DNA from: Bacteroidales bacterium | GTDB taxonomy: Bacteria; Bacteroidota; Bacteroidia; Bacteroidales; UBA10428 | NCBI GenBank assembly: GCA_016938235.1 | Contig: JAFGVA010000058.1 | Coordinates: 62,001 to 126,000, forward strand | Direction of reading: 5' to 3' | DNA: 64,000 nt | In this document: one piece after another, positions 19,933 to 29,157 of the stretch | Position numbering within the stretch: the stretch's first letter is position 1 | Layout of the letters: the number at the start of each line of letters is the position of its first letter | The notes under the pieces: generated by a model | What the model saw: the letters and a program-made list of their open reading frames with translations, nothing else | What the model was told of the DNA's origin: nothing | Databases searched by the model: none | Made by a program: the position numbers and the translations under genes

Positions 19933-22900
19933 TTAATTTGAAGTTTTCGATTGAATCCAATATGCAGTTTGCAAAGTCAAAATTGTCGTACAAAAGTTCG
20001 TTAACTACTATATCCTTAAAACACCATAGCACACCCTCTGATTTCAAAGTTAAAGATTTAATATTTAAAGCCTTTAACAAGCCTACATGAATAATTGCTG
20101 ATTTTGTGCTAAACTTCTGGCCATTTAAAGGCAGCAATTCTGTTCCAGAAACAATAAGAGAATAATCTTTAAGGTGTTCTTCAACTTCAATAATTTCGGT
20201 TGATTTAAAGCTAAGTTCATGAGCATTTTGGGCCAGTGTTTGCAATACGAATTCACTTAAATTTGTTAAGCCCTGTATCTGTTTAAATTTTATAAGTTTT
20301 GATGCAATAAGCCCCTTATATGTTTCTAATATTTCAGATTCCGGAATGGCTTTCCGATAATTAGCTTTGCTTTTCTTTTTGAGATTTTGAGGCAGGTTTA
20401 TTCTACTTCTTACGAAATGAGCCGTTTCGCTTAAAACTTTCTCAGGATGTGAAGCACAGAAACTAATTTCATCTTCGAAGTCGTGTATTTTTAACCTGTC
20501 AATCAGGATTAATGCACAGATTCGCGGATATATTGTCAGCGAGTTAAAATCACTTGTTAATGTTTGATAAAATATTTCCTGCAATGAAGGTTTGGGTTGT
20601 GGAAAATAGTAGTCTAAACGTTCAATTTTTTCATCCAGGCTGATATCCTCTACAAAACTAAATATTAAGGATTTTATATCGGCATCAATATATTGGTCTG
20701 CCAACTCAACAGAGAAACTAATTTCTGCCCTGCTGCCTTCAAGGAACATTTTGTGCAAGGAGCCAATAATATTCGGATTATATATAAGCGAAAGCAGCTT
20801 GAAAAGCTTGTCGGTATTTGCTTCAATTTCGTTTTTATAAGCATTACAGAGTATTTCCAGGGCAGTTTTTTTATTCAAAAACCGGTAGGTGTTAAGATGT
20901 GATGTAATTATTCCGGAAAGTTTGACGATGTAATCCAATATCTTGTAAATATTATCTTTTGATGCCTGGAACTTTGTCTCTATAAGTGTGTTAATAGAAT
21001 TATTCAGAATGTATGAATCTGCCGATTCTAATTTTGAAAGTAAAAGGTTTGTTGCTTTCGTCGTATTAATTTTTCCTAATAAATGCAAAATTCTGCCCAG
21101 CACCTGATTATCCAGTTCCGGAACATTGAGTTCACGTTCCAGAAAATACAATGAAGCATCTTTTAAAGAAACAATAGCCTCAAAGGCATAAGGATTAAAT
21201 GATTGGGGGTAAATAAAGTCCAGCAATATGTAGGTATATTTTTCATCGCCGGTTTTTGCGAGCAGGCGAATGGCTAAATTCCGAATGTCTTCATGTAAAT
21301 CTTTTGAAAGACTTAATAAGATGCTCTCTTTATCGGGTAAATTACTATAGAAAAGTGCATAAACAGCTTGAACACGAACAAATAAATCAGTTGATAAAAG
21401 CTGTGACTTTATTTGATATTCCGATAATACATTTTTACTTGAGAGTTGGTGAAGTTTATCTATTACAATCCGGCATTTTTTTAAAGCTTCACCATTCAGG
21501 GTATTTATTTTCTGTTCCAGCACATGCAGTGCGTCAACTATGAGCTTTTCGTCAATTTTAGTCAGAATATAATTAAAGAGCTTATCAGATGGGTGTGATA
21601 TAAGTTTAATAAGATCGTTCTCATATTCAACCGGATAAAACCTCGCGGTAATATCTAAAGCTAAAATGATTTTTTCAATTTCTTCAGAAGAAAACAGTTT
21701 TGACTTTCGCTCGTCATAACTAATGAATCTTTCAGATAAATTACGGTTGTACCTGAATTTTCCTATAATACTTTCTTGTTCTTTTTTAAAACTCTTTATC
21801 ATTCTAACAGCGTTCCAGAACCAGAAACCAGCTAAAACAATAGCCAATATTAATACCATGGTGAGGCTGTAATATTTAAAGAATGAAAGACCTAAAATCA
21901 GTATACTCACAAACAGCAACCCGGTAAATCTTGCTGTCCCTTCGATGCGAGGATAGGCCGACTGTCTGATTCGAAGATCCAGACTGTGAAAAAGCGTTTG
22001 AAAAGATCTTTTCTCGATTAAACGATAGGCGCTCAGGTAACCGACCTGCAACATGGCTATCATTAAAAAGAAAAGGGAGAAGTGTTCCCGGGCTAATACA
22101 TTTCCGGCAAGAATTTTAACAAGAAGGGCCAGAAAAAGCGCTATTATTAAGATGGGAGGTAAAAGTGCCAGGCTGTAAGGAGAATCGTATGAATATAAAA
22201 GTCGTTTGATAAGATACCTGTCAACCCCATAGATAAACACCAGTAAAACCACAATGAACAGGCTGTAGAACTTAGTCATTCCATAAAAACTTCTGAACCC
22301 AATCCATGCTGTATTAATGAACACATAATGAATGGCGAATCCGACCATTGATGACAATATAGCATAAAAAAGTACCTGGCGGCTGTATTTAGTCGAAAAA
22401 AACAGTTTGTAGCTTTTCTGAACAGGAATAAACTTTTCTTTTTCCTTTATTGGAAAATCAGCTTTATAAAAAAGATAGATAACTACAAACTGAAGCAGTA
22501 AAATAGCAAATAAGCTGGAAAAGGAAATTACTACTCCAAGTCGGTAATAGAACAGGTAAATGACAAACAAAATACTAATACCGCTGAGCAACATTCCAAA
22601 CGAAAAATAAAAATTCATTTTTGGATAGACTATTCGTGTGGCTTCGGGTAAAAGTAATTTTCTGATAAATCTCCAAAGTACCAGAATTGTAAGAATATTT
22701 ACCGGGAAGAAGCAAATCATCCCATATAGTTCTGTATAAATATAGTCGGTGTAAAGATTAAGGATATAGTAGGCTCCACAGGTAATTACAACCAAAGTAA
22801 GAATTGTAACAAGCAATATTTTCGGATTCATTTTTTTATAAAGACGAGAATAGGCGTAGCTCACCACAATTCCCGAGAAACCTGAAATTATATAGGTGCC

Positions 22901-23056
22901 GGCTAAATCTTTATATCCAAAACCTAAAAAGAAATTTGAATGTACAAGAATGTCAAAAGAACCAATAAAAAAGCCCGTAAAAGCCACCAGTAAATAATAG
23001 CTGAATAAAAAAATATTTTGTCGTTTACTGAATTTTTGTAGGATTACTGAGGGCAT
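19910..23056 (-). CDS. NTT (ATP/ADP translocase)/MFS-like membrane protein with HEAT-repeat region and degenerate C-terminal cNMP-binding-like domain
   Basis: About 12 hydrophobic segments in the first ~430 aa, HEAT-like helical repeats (SDKLFNYILTKIDEKLIVDALHVLEQ, DLHEDIRNLAIRLLAKTGDEKYTYILLDFI), and a C-terminal domain reading like a cNMP-binding fold. Confidence 0.65.
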   Translation of the reverse strand: MPSVILQKFSKRQNIFLFSYYLLVAFTGFFIGSFDILVHSNFFLGFGYKDLAGTYIISGFSGIVVSYAYSRLYKKMNPKILLVTILTLVVITCGAYYILNLYTDYIYTELYGMICFFPVNILTILVLWRFIRKLLLPEATRIVYPKMNFYFSFGMLLSGISILFVIYLFYYRLGVVISFSSLFAILLLQFVVIYLFYKADFPIKEKEKFIPVQKSYKLFFSTKYSRQVLFYAILSSMVGFAIHYVFINTAWIGFRSFYGMTKFYSLFIVVLLVFIYGVDRYLIKRLLYSYDSPYSLALLPPILIIALFLALLVKILAGNVLAREHFSLFFLMIAMLQVGYLSAYRLIEKRSFQTLFHSLDLRIRQSAYPRIEGTARFTGLLFVSILILGLSFFKYYSLTMVLILAIVLAGFWFWNAVRMIKSFKKEQESIIGKFRYNRNLSERFISYDERKSKLFSSEEIEKIILALDITARFYPVEYENDLIKLISHPSDKLFNYILTKIDEKLIVDALHVLEQKINTLNGEALKKCRIVIDKLHQLSSKNVLSEYQIKSQLLSTDLFVRVQAVYALFYSNLPDKESILLSLSKDLHEDIRNLAIRLLAKTGDEKYTYILLDFIYPQSFNPYAFEAIVSLKDASLYFLERELNVPELDNQVLGRILHLLGKINTTKATNLLLSKLESADSYILNNSINTLIETKFQASKDNIYKILDYIVKLSGIITSHLNTYRFLNKKTALEILCNAYKNEIEANTDKLFKLLSLIYNPNIIGSLHKMFLEGSRAEISFSVELADQYIDADIKSLIFSFVEDISLDEKIERLDYYFPQPKPSLQEIFYQTLTSDFNSLTIYPRICALILIDRLKIHDFEDEISFCASHPEKVLSETAHFVRSRINLPQNLKKKSKANYRKAIPESEILETYKGLIASKLIKFKQIQGLTNLSEFVLQTLAQNAHELSFKSTEIIEVEEHLKDYSLIVSGTELLPLNGQKFSTKSAIIHVGLLKALNIKSLTLKSEGVLWCFKDIVVNELLYDNFDFANCILDSIENFKLNGGNGTT

Positions 23057-23206
23057 GTATACTTGATTCTATAAGAATATAAAAATATTAAAACTTTATA
23101 CTTATTCAATGATACGGTGAAGATATTAGGCTAAGATGCAATAATAAATCAATCAAAAGCATAAACTAATTGATAAAGATATTGTTGATTTGTATAAATT
23201 AAAACC

Positions 23207-23995
23207 GTGGAAATGTTATTTGATCCCGCTAAAGATATCAATAAGTATCATCAAAGACGAGAACTAGTATTTATTATTTTGTCAGGCTTGTTTGTTGGAA
23301 CACTTGCCATGCTTAATATCCTGGGCATCACCAGGCTCATAGACCTTTCATTTAGTGTATTCGGAATAGAAATACCCTTTACCGTTTTTGTTGGAGTTTT
23401 GCCTTATCCGATAACTTTTTTATGCACAGATATAATTAGTGAATTATATGGCAAACGTAGAGCAACTTATGTAGTCTGGACCGGTTTTATATTAAACATA
23501 TGGGTGATTTTTATTCTATGGATTGGAGGCATTTTACCACCAACACCCGAAATTCAAAGTGAGACAGGGTTGCCGGTTCCCGGTTCATCAGATTATATCT
23601 TTTATCAGCTTAGAAGATACACCTTCAGTGCTACCACAGCATCGATGATTGCATACCTTACAGCACAATTTGTTGATGTACATGTGTTTCACTATTTGAA
23701 GAAATTATCGAAAGGAAAGTTGTTGTGGCTAAGAAATAATGGGTCAACGCTTACCAGTCAGTTGGTTGACTCTTTATCGGTTGTTTTGATAACTTATTTC
23801 TTTACGAATGCGATACGTATTCCCGGTGATTATTCCGCAACTCATTATTTGTTTATTCTGATTGCTTCAAACTATGTGTTTAAAATGGTAGCCGCTTTGG
23901 TCGATACAATTCCTTTCTATATCAGCGTTCGCAGACTTTCGGTATACCTTAATATTGATCCAAATGCTGAATTTCATGAAGAGAAACCCGGATAG
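23207..23995 (+). CDS. Queuosine precursor transporter (YhhQ/QueT-like)
   Basis: VFVGVLPYPITFLCTDIISELYGKRRATYVVWTGF, LTAQFVDVHVFHYLK, STLTSQLVDSLSVVLITYFF. Confidence 0.9.
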   Translation: MEMLFDPAKDINKYHQRRELVFIILSGLFVGTLAMLNILGITRLIDLSFSVFGIEIPFTVFVGVLPYPITFLCTDIISELYGKRRATYVVWTGFILNIWVIFILWIGGILPPTPEIQSETGLPVPGSSDYIFYQLRRYTFSATTASMIAYLTAQFVDVHVFHYLKKLSKGKLLWLRNNGSTLTSQLVDSLSVVLITYFFTNAIRIPGDYSATHYLFILIASNYVFKMVAALVDTIPFYISVRRLSVYLNIDPNAEFHEEKPG

Positions 23996-24050
23996 ATTTT
24001 AACGCACTATCAGCTTGTAAATACGAACTTGAATATAACAGTTTGTTTTT

Positions 24051-24551
24051 TTAGATGCTCAAAGCATTAAGTATTCTGTCGACGGTTAAGTCTTTTCCTT
24101 CAACAGTATATTTTGCTCTCGCATAATGATGTTCACAGTTATTTCTCTGATTGAGAACGTATTCACGAAGTTCTTCGTCGGTTTTATTTAAAACAATTGG
24201 ACGATCTTTAGTGGCACGTTTTAAACGGCTCACAAGCGTATCGCTGTCAAGATGGATATAAATCACATCTCCGTGTTCTTCCATGAGGTTCATGTTGTCG
24301 CAATGGCATGGTGCACCTCCACCTGTTGACACTACAATATTATCTTTCTTTATGACGTCTTTAAGGGCTTTCCATTCCAGAATTCTAAATTTTTCATCTC
24401 CGATTTCAGAGTATAATTCGGGAATAGTTTTGTTTTCTTTTTTTTCAATTACTTCATCCAGATCAATAAACTCCAGGTTAAGCCTGTTGGCAACCTTTTT
24501 CCCTATGGTGGTTTTACCACAGTTTTTATATCCAATAATAAATAATCTCAC
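24051..24551 (-). CDS. aroK: Shikimate kinase
   Basis: IGYKNCGKTTIGKKVANRLNLEFIDLDEVIE and VVSTGGGAPC. Next to aroC and aroA. Confidence 0.96.
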   Translation of the reverse strand: MRLFIIGYKNCGKTTIGKKVANRLNLEFIDLDEVIEKKENKTIPELYSEIGDEKFRILEWKALKDVIKKDNIVVSTGGGAPCHCDNMNLMEEHGDVIYIHLDSDTLVSRLKRATKDRPIVLNKTDEELREYVLNQRNNCEHHYARAKYTVEGKDLTVDRILNALSI

Positions 24552-24666
24552 TTTGTCTCTATTTATGAAATTGAATACAGAATATCTTCAGTTTTGTTCA
24601 AAAAGATGTCCCTGCGAATTTATTAATCCACAGGGACATTTCAACAAAAATAATAGTGCAATATTT

Positions 24667-25986
24667 TTATTTTTTCAGCTTCATCGACTGATAAGCAACA
24701 TGTTGCATATAAGCGTCAAGTATAATAAGTGCTGTGTTTGCTTCTACCACAGGCCACATTCTGGCAACAATAGTCGGGTCTCTTCTGGTTACAGCTGCAA
24801 GATCTTTATCTTCAAGACTTACTTTATCAATAGTATGCTGAGGTTTTGCAATTGTGGGAGTGGGTTTAACAGCTACTCTTGCAATAATGTCTTGTCCGGT
24901 AGTTAGTCCACCGGTAATACCACCGGCATTATTTGAACCGAAAACTACTTTTCCATTTTCCATGTGCATCTGGTCATTGCATTCTGAACCAGTCATTGTT
25001 GCTGCTTTCATTCCGCATCCAACCTCTACTGCTTTTACTGTACCGATAGCCATTAAACGTCCCAGTTCTCCGTCGAGTTTGTTGAAAATTGGCTCACCCA
25101 TACCAGCAGGAACACCTGTTACAGCAACTTCAACTATACCACCGGAAGAGTCACCTTCTTTCATGATGCGTACAATCTCGTCATGCATTGCATCGGCAAC
25201 ATCGGCATCGGGGCAGAATATTTTAGGATTGATGCCATATTTCTCTTTTATTTCTGCTTCGTTATATACAGGCTTTTTAATCTCCGGAATTCTTTTTTCC
25301 AAATCAGCCAGAATCGCAGCTTTCTCGAAGAATCGTAAATCCTGATTCATTTTACCTGAAGCATAAAGCTCAAGATATATGGGGTCGTATTGTTTACGTA
25401 CCTCGCGATAGGCTGCGGCTTTTTTCTTAATCTCGTCCAAAGACATTTCGCCCATTTTAATACCGGCAGCTTCTCTTACATAAGAAACAACTTCAATGCC
25501 GTGGTCTTTTAATATTCTTTTGGCAATTGTTCCGGCAGCAACAATTGAAGAAGTATATCTGCCGCTGAAGAATCCGGCTCCAATGGAATCGTCAAACTCA
25601 CCGTATTTCTGATACGAAGCATACGAAGCATGGCCGGGCCTTGGGGTTCTGTTTGTCAGCTGATATTGTTCAATATGTTCAAAATGCCTGTCGACATTTG
25701 GTATTAAGATTACCAGAGGAGTACCGTTAGTAAATCCTTTGTTTTTAAATCCGGGCATTGTATCTGCAGCATTTACCCCACTGTAAATAATTGGCACATC
25801 GGCCTCCCTTCGTGGAGAAGTTAGTTCGCCCTGACCCGGTTTACGAAGCATACATTCAACATATATTTCTTCTTCGGTAAAATAATAACCGGTAGGCACT
25901 CCTTGCATATTAACTGACAGGCCTTCCTGGTATGAACCACCAGCAACTGTGGTTTTAAATAAATTTCCGTACGTACATCCTAGCAT
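24667..25986 (-). CDS. aroC: Chorismate synthase, divergent form with ~70-aa internal insertion
   Basis: YGNLFKTTVAGGSYQEG, RPGHASYASYQKYG, SGGIVEVAVTGVPAGMGEPIFNKLDGELGRLMAIGTVKAVEVG, SNNAGGITGGLTTGQDI. Located between aroK and aroA. Confidence 0.9.
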   Translation of the reverse strand: MLGCTYGNLFKTTVAGGSYQEGLSVNMQGVPTGYYFTEEEIYVECMLRKPGQGELTSPRREADVPIIYSGVNAADTMPGFKNKGFTNGTPLVILIPNVDRHFEHIEQYQLTNRTPRPGHASYASYQKYGEFDDSIGAGFFSGRYTSSIVAAGTIAKRILKDHGIEVVSYVREAAGIKMGEMSLDEIKKKAAAYREVRKQYDPIYLELYASGKMNQDLRFFEKAAILADLEKRIPEIKKPVYNEAEIKEKYGINPKIFCPDADVADAMHDEIVRIMKEGDSSGGIVEVAVTGVPAGMGEPIFNKLDGELGRLMAIGTVKAVEVGCGMKAATMTGSECNDQMHMENGKVVFGSNNAGGITGGLTTGQDIIARVAVKPTPTIAKPQHTIDKVSLEDKDLAAVTRRDPTIVARMWPVVEANTALIILDAYMQHVAYQSMKLKK

Positions 25987-26004
25987 AATTCAAAAAGTTT
26001 TATG

Positions 26005-27336
26005 TTATTTACCTAAAATCTGCATATTTGCTCCTATAGCTACCATGTCTTCTACAAAGGTAGGATAGGTTATTTTGATTGATTCGGCAGTATCAATGAT
26101 TGTTTCACCTTCAGCATTTAATCCTGCCAATGCCAGCGACATGACCATTCGATGATCATCATAACCATGAACTAATGTGCCTTTCAGGTTTGATTTCCTT
26201 ATTACCAAACCATCAGGTAGTTCACTTATATCGGCGCCCATCTTTTTTAGTTCGGTTGCAATAGCGTTTATCCGGTCACACTCTTTAAGGCGTGCCTGGG
26301 CAACATTTAACAACCGTGTTTCTCCCTCGGCAAAGCAACTGATTACAGCCATTGCGGGTAAAGCATCCGGTGTGTCATTCATATCAATATCAATGCCGTG
26401 TAATTCTCTGCCTCTTACATTAACACCATCATTCAAACGTATAATATCCATACCCATTTCTTTCAGGTAATCAAAAACCTTTTTATCTCCCTGATGGTCT
26501 TTAAAATCGAGTCCTTGAATTTTAATTTGGGATTTTGTTACTGCAGCCGCACATAAAGCAAAAGTTGCCGAAGAAAAATCGGCTGCAATATGATTGTCAA
26601 AAGCAGAATATTTTTGATTTCCGGGAACTTTAAACCGTTTAAAACCTTTTTGCTGAAATGTTATTTGTTGTTTTGTAAGCCAATCGAGCGTAATTGATAC
26701 ATAAGATTGCTCGTGCAGGTTTTCAACCAGAATTTCGGTTTCGCCCTTTATTAAGGGTGCAGTAAACAGCAGGGCAGTTACAAATTGAGAACTTATGCCA
26801 TTTACAGTTGTTTTTCCACCTTTTAGCGGACCACAGATTGTGAAAGGACATTTTTCATCAGTTGAATTAATTTTAGCCCCCAGGTTAGTTAATGCAGAAA
26901 ACAGTGGGGTCATTGGCCGCTGACGGATAGATTTATCGCCGTCGAATTTAACCTCAGTATTATAAAGCGCAGCAAGAGCCGTAAAAATCCTTAAGGTAGT
27001 TCCGGAATTTCCGACATCAATAAATGCACCTTCAGGAACCGGGTTATTGCCAATACCTTCAATAGTAATTATATCGCCTGCTATATCGACCTTAGCTCCA
27101 AAAACAGTTGCAGCTTTTATGGCAGAACGGGTATCTTCCGAATCAAGAGCTCCCCTGAGTACTGATTTTCCTTCGGCCATGGTTGCAATGGCTATTGCCC
27201 GTATAGTATGGGATTTTGACCCGGGAATACTTATAGCGCCATTTAATCTGGATGCTTTTGAATATATTTTCAATCTGATTACAATTTTATTCAGGCGCAA
27301 AAATAGTAAAATCAGCGAAATATCAGCTTTGAACAA
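26005..27336 (-). CDS. aroA: 3-phosphoshikimate 1-carboxyvinyltransferase (EPSP synthase); true start probably internal, near 27273 (TTG)
   Basis: GAISIPGSKSHTIRAIAIATMAEGKS, DVGNSGTTLRIFTALAAL, DGDKSIRQRPM, KECDRINAIATELKKMGADI, VHGYDDHRMVMSLALAGL. Confidence 0.97.
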   Translation of the reverse strand: MFKADISLILLFLRLNKIVIRLKIYSKASRLNGAISIPGSKSHTIRAIAIATMAEGKSVLRGALDSEDTRSAIKAATVFGAKVDIAGDIITIEGIGNNPVPEGAFIDVGNSGTTLRIFTALAALYNTEVKFDGDKSIRQRPMTPLFSALTNLGAKINSTDEKCPFTICGPLKGGKTTVNGISSQFVTALLFTAPLIKGETEILVENLHEQSYVSITLDWLTKQQITFQQKGFKRFKVPGNQKYSAFDNHIAADFSSATFALCAAAVTKSQIKIQGLDFKDHQGDKKVFDYLKEMGMDIIRLNDGVNVRGRELHGIDIDMNDTPDALPAMAVISCFAEGETRLLNVAQARLKECDRINAIATELKKMGADISELPDGLVIRKSNLKGTLVHGYDDHRMVMSLALAGLNAEGETIIDTAESIKITYPTFVEDMVAIGANMQILGK

Positions 27337-27364
27337 AAACCAATTTTAGGATTGATGAAATGAA

Positions 27365-27445
27365 AATGCAGAGCTCAGCAGGGAAATTTTATAACAGCCA
27401 GATTATCCATAGAAAACAGATGAATATCCCCGCAAGCTCTGCATT
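27365..27445 (-). other. Intergenic structured element, long stem with ~59-nt interior between bcp and aroA
   Basis: AATGCAGAGCT (27365-27375) pairs perfectly with AGCTCTGCATT (27435-27445). An inner GGGA/TCCC pair extends it. On the minus strand the 3' arm runs into TTTTCATTTC. Confidence 0.4.
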
Positions 27446-27458
27446 AGATTGTAATACT

Positions 27459-27920
27459 TTATTGTAGCGATTCCAGAATTTGATTTGTATGATCGCCCGT
27501 AATGACTTTATTAAAGACTTTAAGAATTTTTCCTTCTTCGTCAATTATATAGGTTGTTCTTAAAACACCTTCATACTCTTTCCCATAATTTTTCTTTAAT
27601 CCCCAAGCCCCGTAAGCCTTAAGTATTTCTTTATCGGTATCAGCAATTAAAGTAAAGGGGAGGGTGTATTTACTTATGAAATTTGTATGCGATTTTTCAT
27701 TATCAGGACTTACCCCAATAACTTCAAAACCTTTTGCTATTAAATCGTTATAATTGTCTCGTAAATTACAAGCTTCGGTTGTACAGCCCGGTGTATTATC
27801 TTTTGGATAAAAGTATAGAATTACTTTTTTTCCCTTAAAAGAACTTAGAGAAATAGCTTCACCATTTTGGTTTTTTGCTGTAAAATCGGGTGCTTGTGAT
27901 TGCTCGTCCAGAAGTGCCAT
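27459..27920 (-). CDS. bcp: Thioredoxin-dependent thiol peroxidase (Bcp/PrxQ)
   Basis: APDFTAKNQNGEAISLSSFKGKKVILYFYPKDNTPGCTTEACNLRDNY. Confidence 0.97.
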   Translation of the reverse strand: MALLDEQSQAPDFTAKNQNGEAISLSSFKGKKVILYFYPKDNTPGCTTEACNLRDNYNDLIAKGFEVIGVSPDNEKSHTNFISKYTLPFTLIADTDKEILKAYGAWGLKKNYGKEYEGVLRTTYIIDEEGKILKVFNKVITGDHTNQILESLQ

Positions 27921-27981
27921 GTTATATTTATTTAACTTGGCATTTTAACATTCAGTTTCGAAAAAAGTTCAATCGATAAAT

Positions 27982-29118
27982 TTATAAAACAAGAAGTTTT
28001 TTAACCACAACTGCCTTTTTTGTTTGAATTTTCACAAAACAATATCCTTTTGGCAAGAATTCAATGTTGAAAGTACTGCCTGACGGAATCTCATTTTTTA
28101 TTAGTCTTCCTGAAAGGGAGTAGAAACTGATATTTTCTATTAAGCTTGGATCAATTCCTGACAAAGAAACTGAATTAGTTGCCGGATTTGGAAATATTTC
28201 AATAATTGAATTGTCAGATGGATTATAAACTGATGAATAATTTGAACGATAATAAGTACTATTTGTTTCCAGAAATAATTCTTCCTTATAGAAAATATAA
28301 AACTTCTCTTGTTTTATCATTCCTGCTTCGTCGTATGAATATTCCAAAATGCTCAATGTGTCAGTATATTCAGAGCTTTCCTCATTTTTATCCAATTCAA
28401 TGATTTTTGTATTTCTTCCCTGGTCATCGTAAGTATATTTCCTTAAAAATAAAGGAGAAAATTCAGTCACCAGGCAATCTATTAATAATCCTTCAGGGTT
28501 GTAAGTGTTTGTGAAGGTTCTGTACCAAGAATTCCATGTATCAGAATTAGAATAATAGACTCGTGTTTTTATTGTATCGTAGTTTGAATGCGCGTCATAG
28601 ATATAGTCGTATTCGAAATACTCCCATTCTTCAGTTCCGTTTCTGAAAGTGTCGGTTTTATGAATTAGTTTGGATTGACTGTTGTAATAGTATTTTTCAT
28701 GCTTGATGAGCTCGCCGTGATTTATTTGAATGAATTCAGAAATTAAATCATTATTGTTAAAAATGAAATGTGATGATATATTATTCGCTAAATCAGCAAC
28801 TGTTTCAAGTAAACCATTGTTGTTACAGGAATAATTATAATTATAAGATATTGAAAAGCCATCAGAAAACCAGTAATGGCTAACTTTTTTATTTGTTATA
28901 ATGGCATTACCTGAATAATTATAGCTTGTAGTGTTTTTAATTACAGGTTCTTTTGTGTCCCAATCGTAAGAAATTTGCACTAGACTATCTAAAACATAAC
29001 TTCCTTTATTTTCCGGCAGGAAATAAGGAAGTTGAGTTATTTCCTGTGCAAATAATGCATTATAACTACCTATTATTAAATAAATTATTGCAGCCAACTC
29101 CATCGCTCTTAATCTCAT
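27982..29118 (-). CDS. Secreted protein with T9SS type A sorting domain
   Basis: YD-like repeats (YTYDDQGRNTKIIELD, YSYDEAGMI) and C-terminal IEIFPNPATNSVSLSG...FYSLSGRLIKNE...KGYCFVKIQTKKAVVVKKLLVL. Confidence 0.85.
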   Translation of the reverse strand: MRLRAMELAAIIYLIIGSYNALFAQEITQLPYFLPENKGSYVLDSLVQISYDWDTKEPVIKNTTSYNYSGNAIITNKKVSHYWFSDGFSISYNYNYSCNNNGLLETVADLANNISSHFIFNNNDLISEFIQINHGELIKHEKYYYNSQSKLIHKTDTFRNGTEEWEYFEYDYIYDAHSNYDTIKTRVYYSNSDTWNSWYRTFTNTYNPEGLLIDCLVTEFSPLFLRKYTYDDQGRNTKIIELDKNEESSEYTDTLSILEYSYDEAGMIKQEKFYIFYKEELFLETNSTYYRSNYSSVYNPSDNSIIEIFPNPATNSVSLSGIDPSLIENISFYSLSGRLIKNEIPSGSTFNIEFLPKGYCFVKIQTKKAVVVKKLLVL

Positions 29119-29157
29119 ATCTATAAATTTTAAGGTTGCAAAGAAAAGTAAATTATT

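Noticed and set aside
24283-25345. Long plus-strand ORFs over aroK/aroC (207 and 163 aa)
   Set aside because: Antisense to well-recognised genes. Compositionally odd Ser/Pro/Ile-rich products with no motifs.
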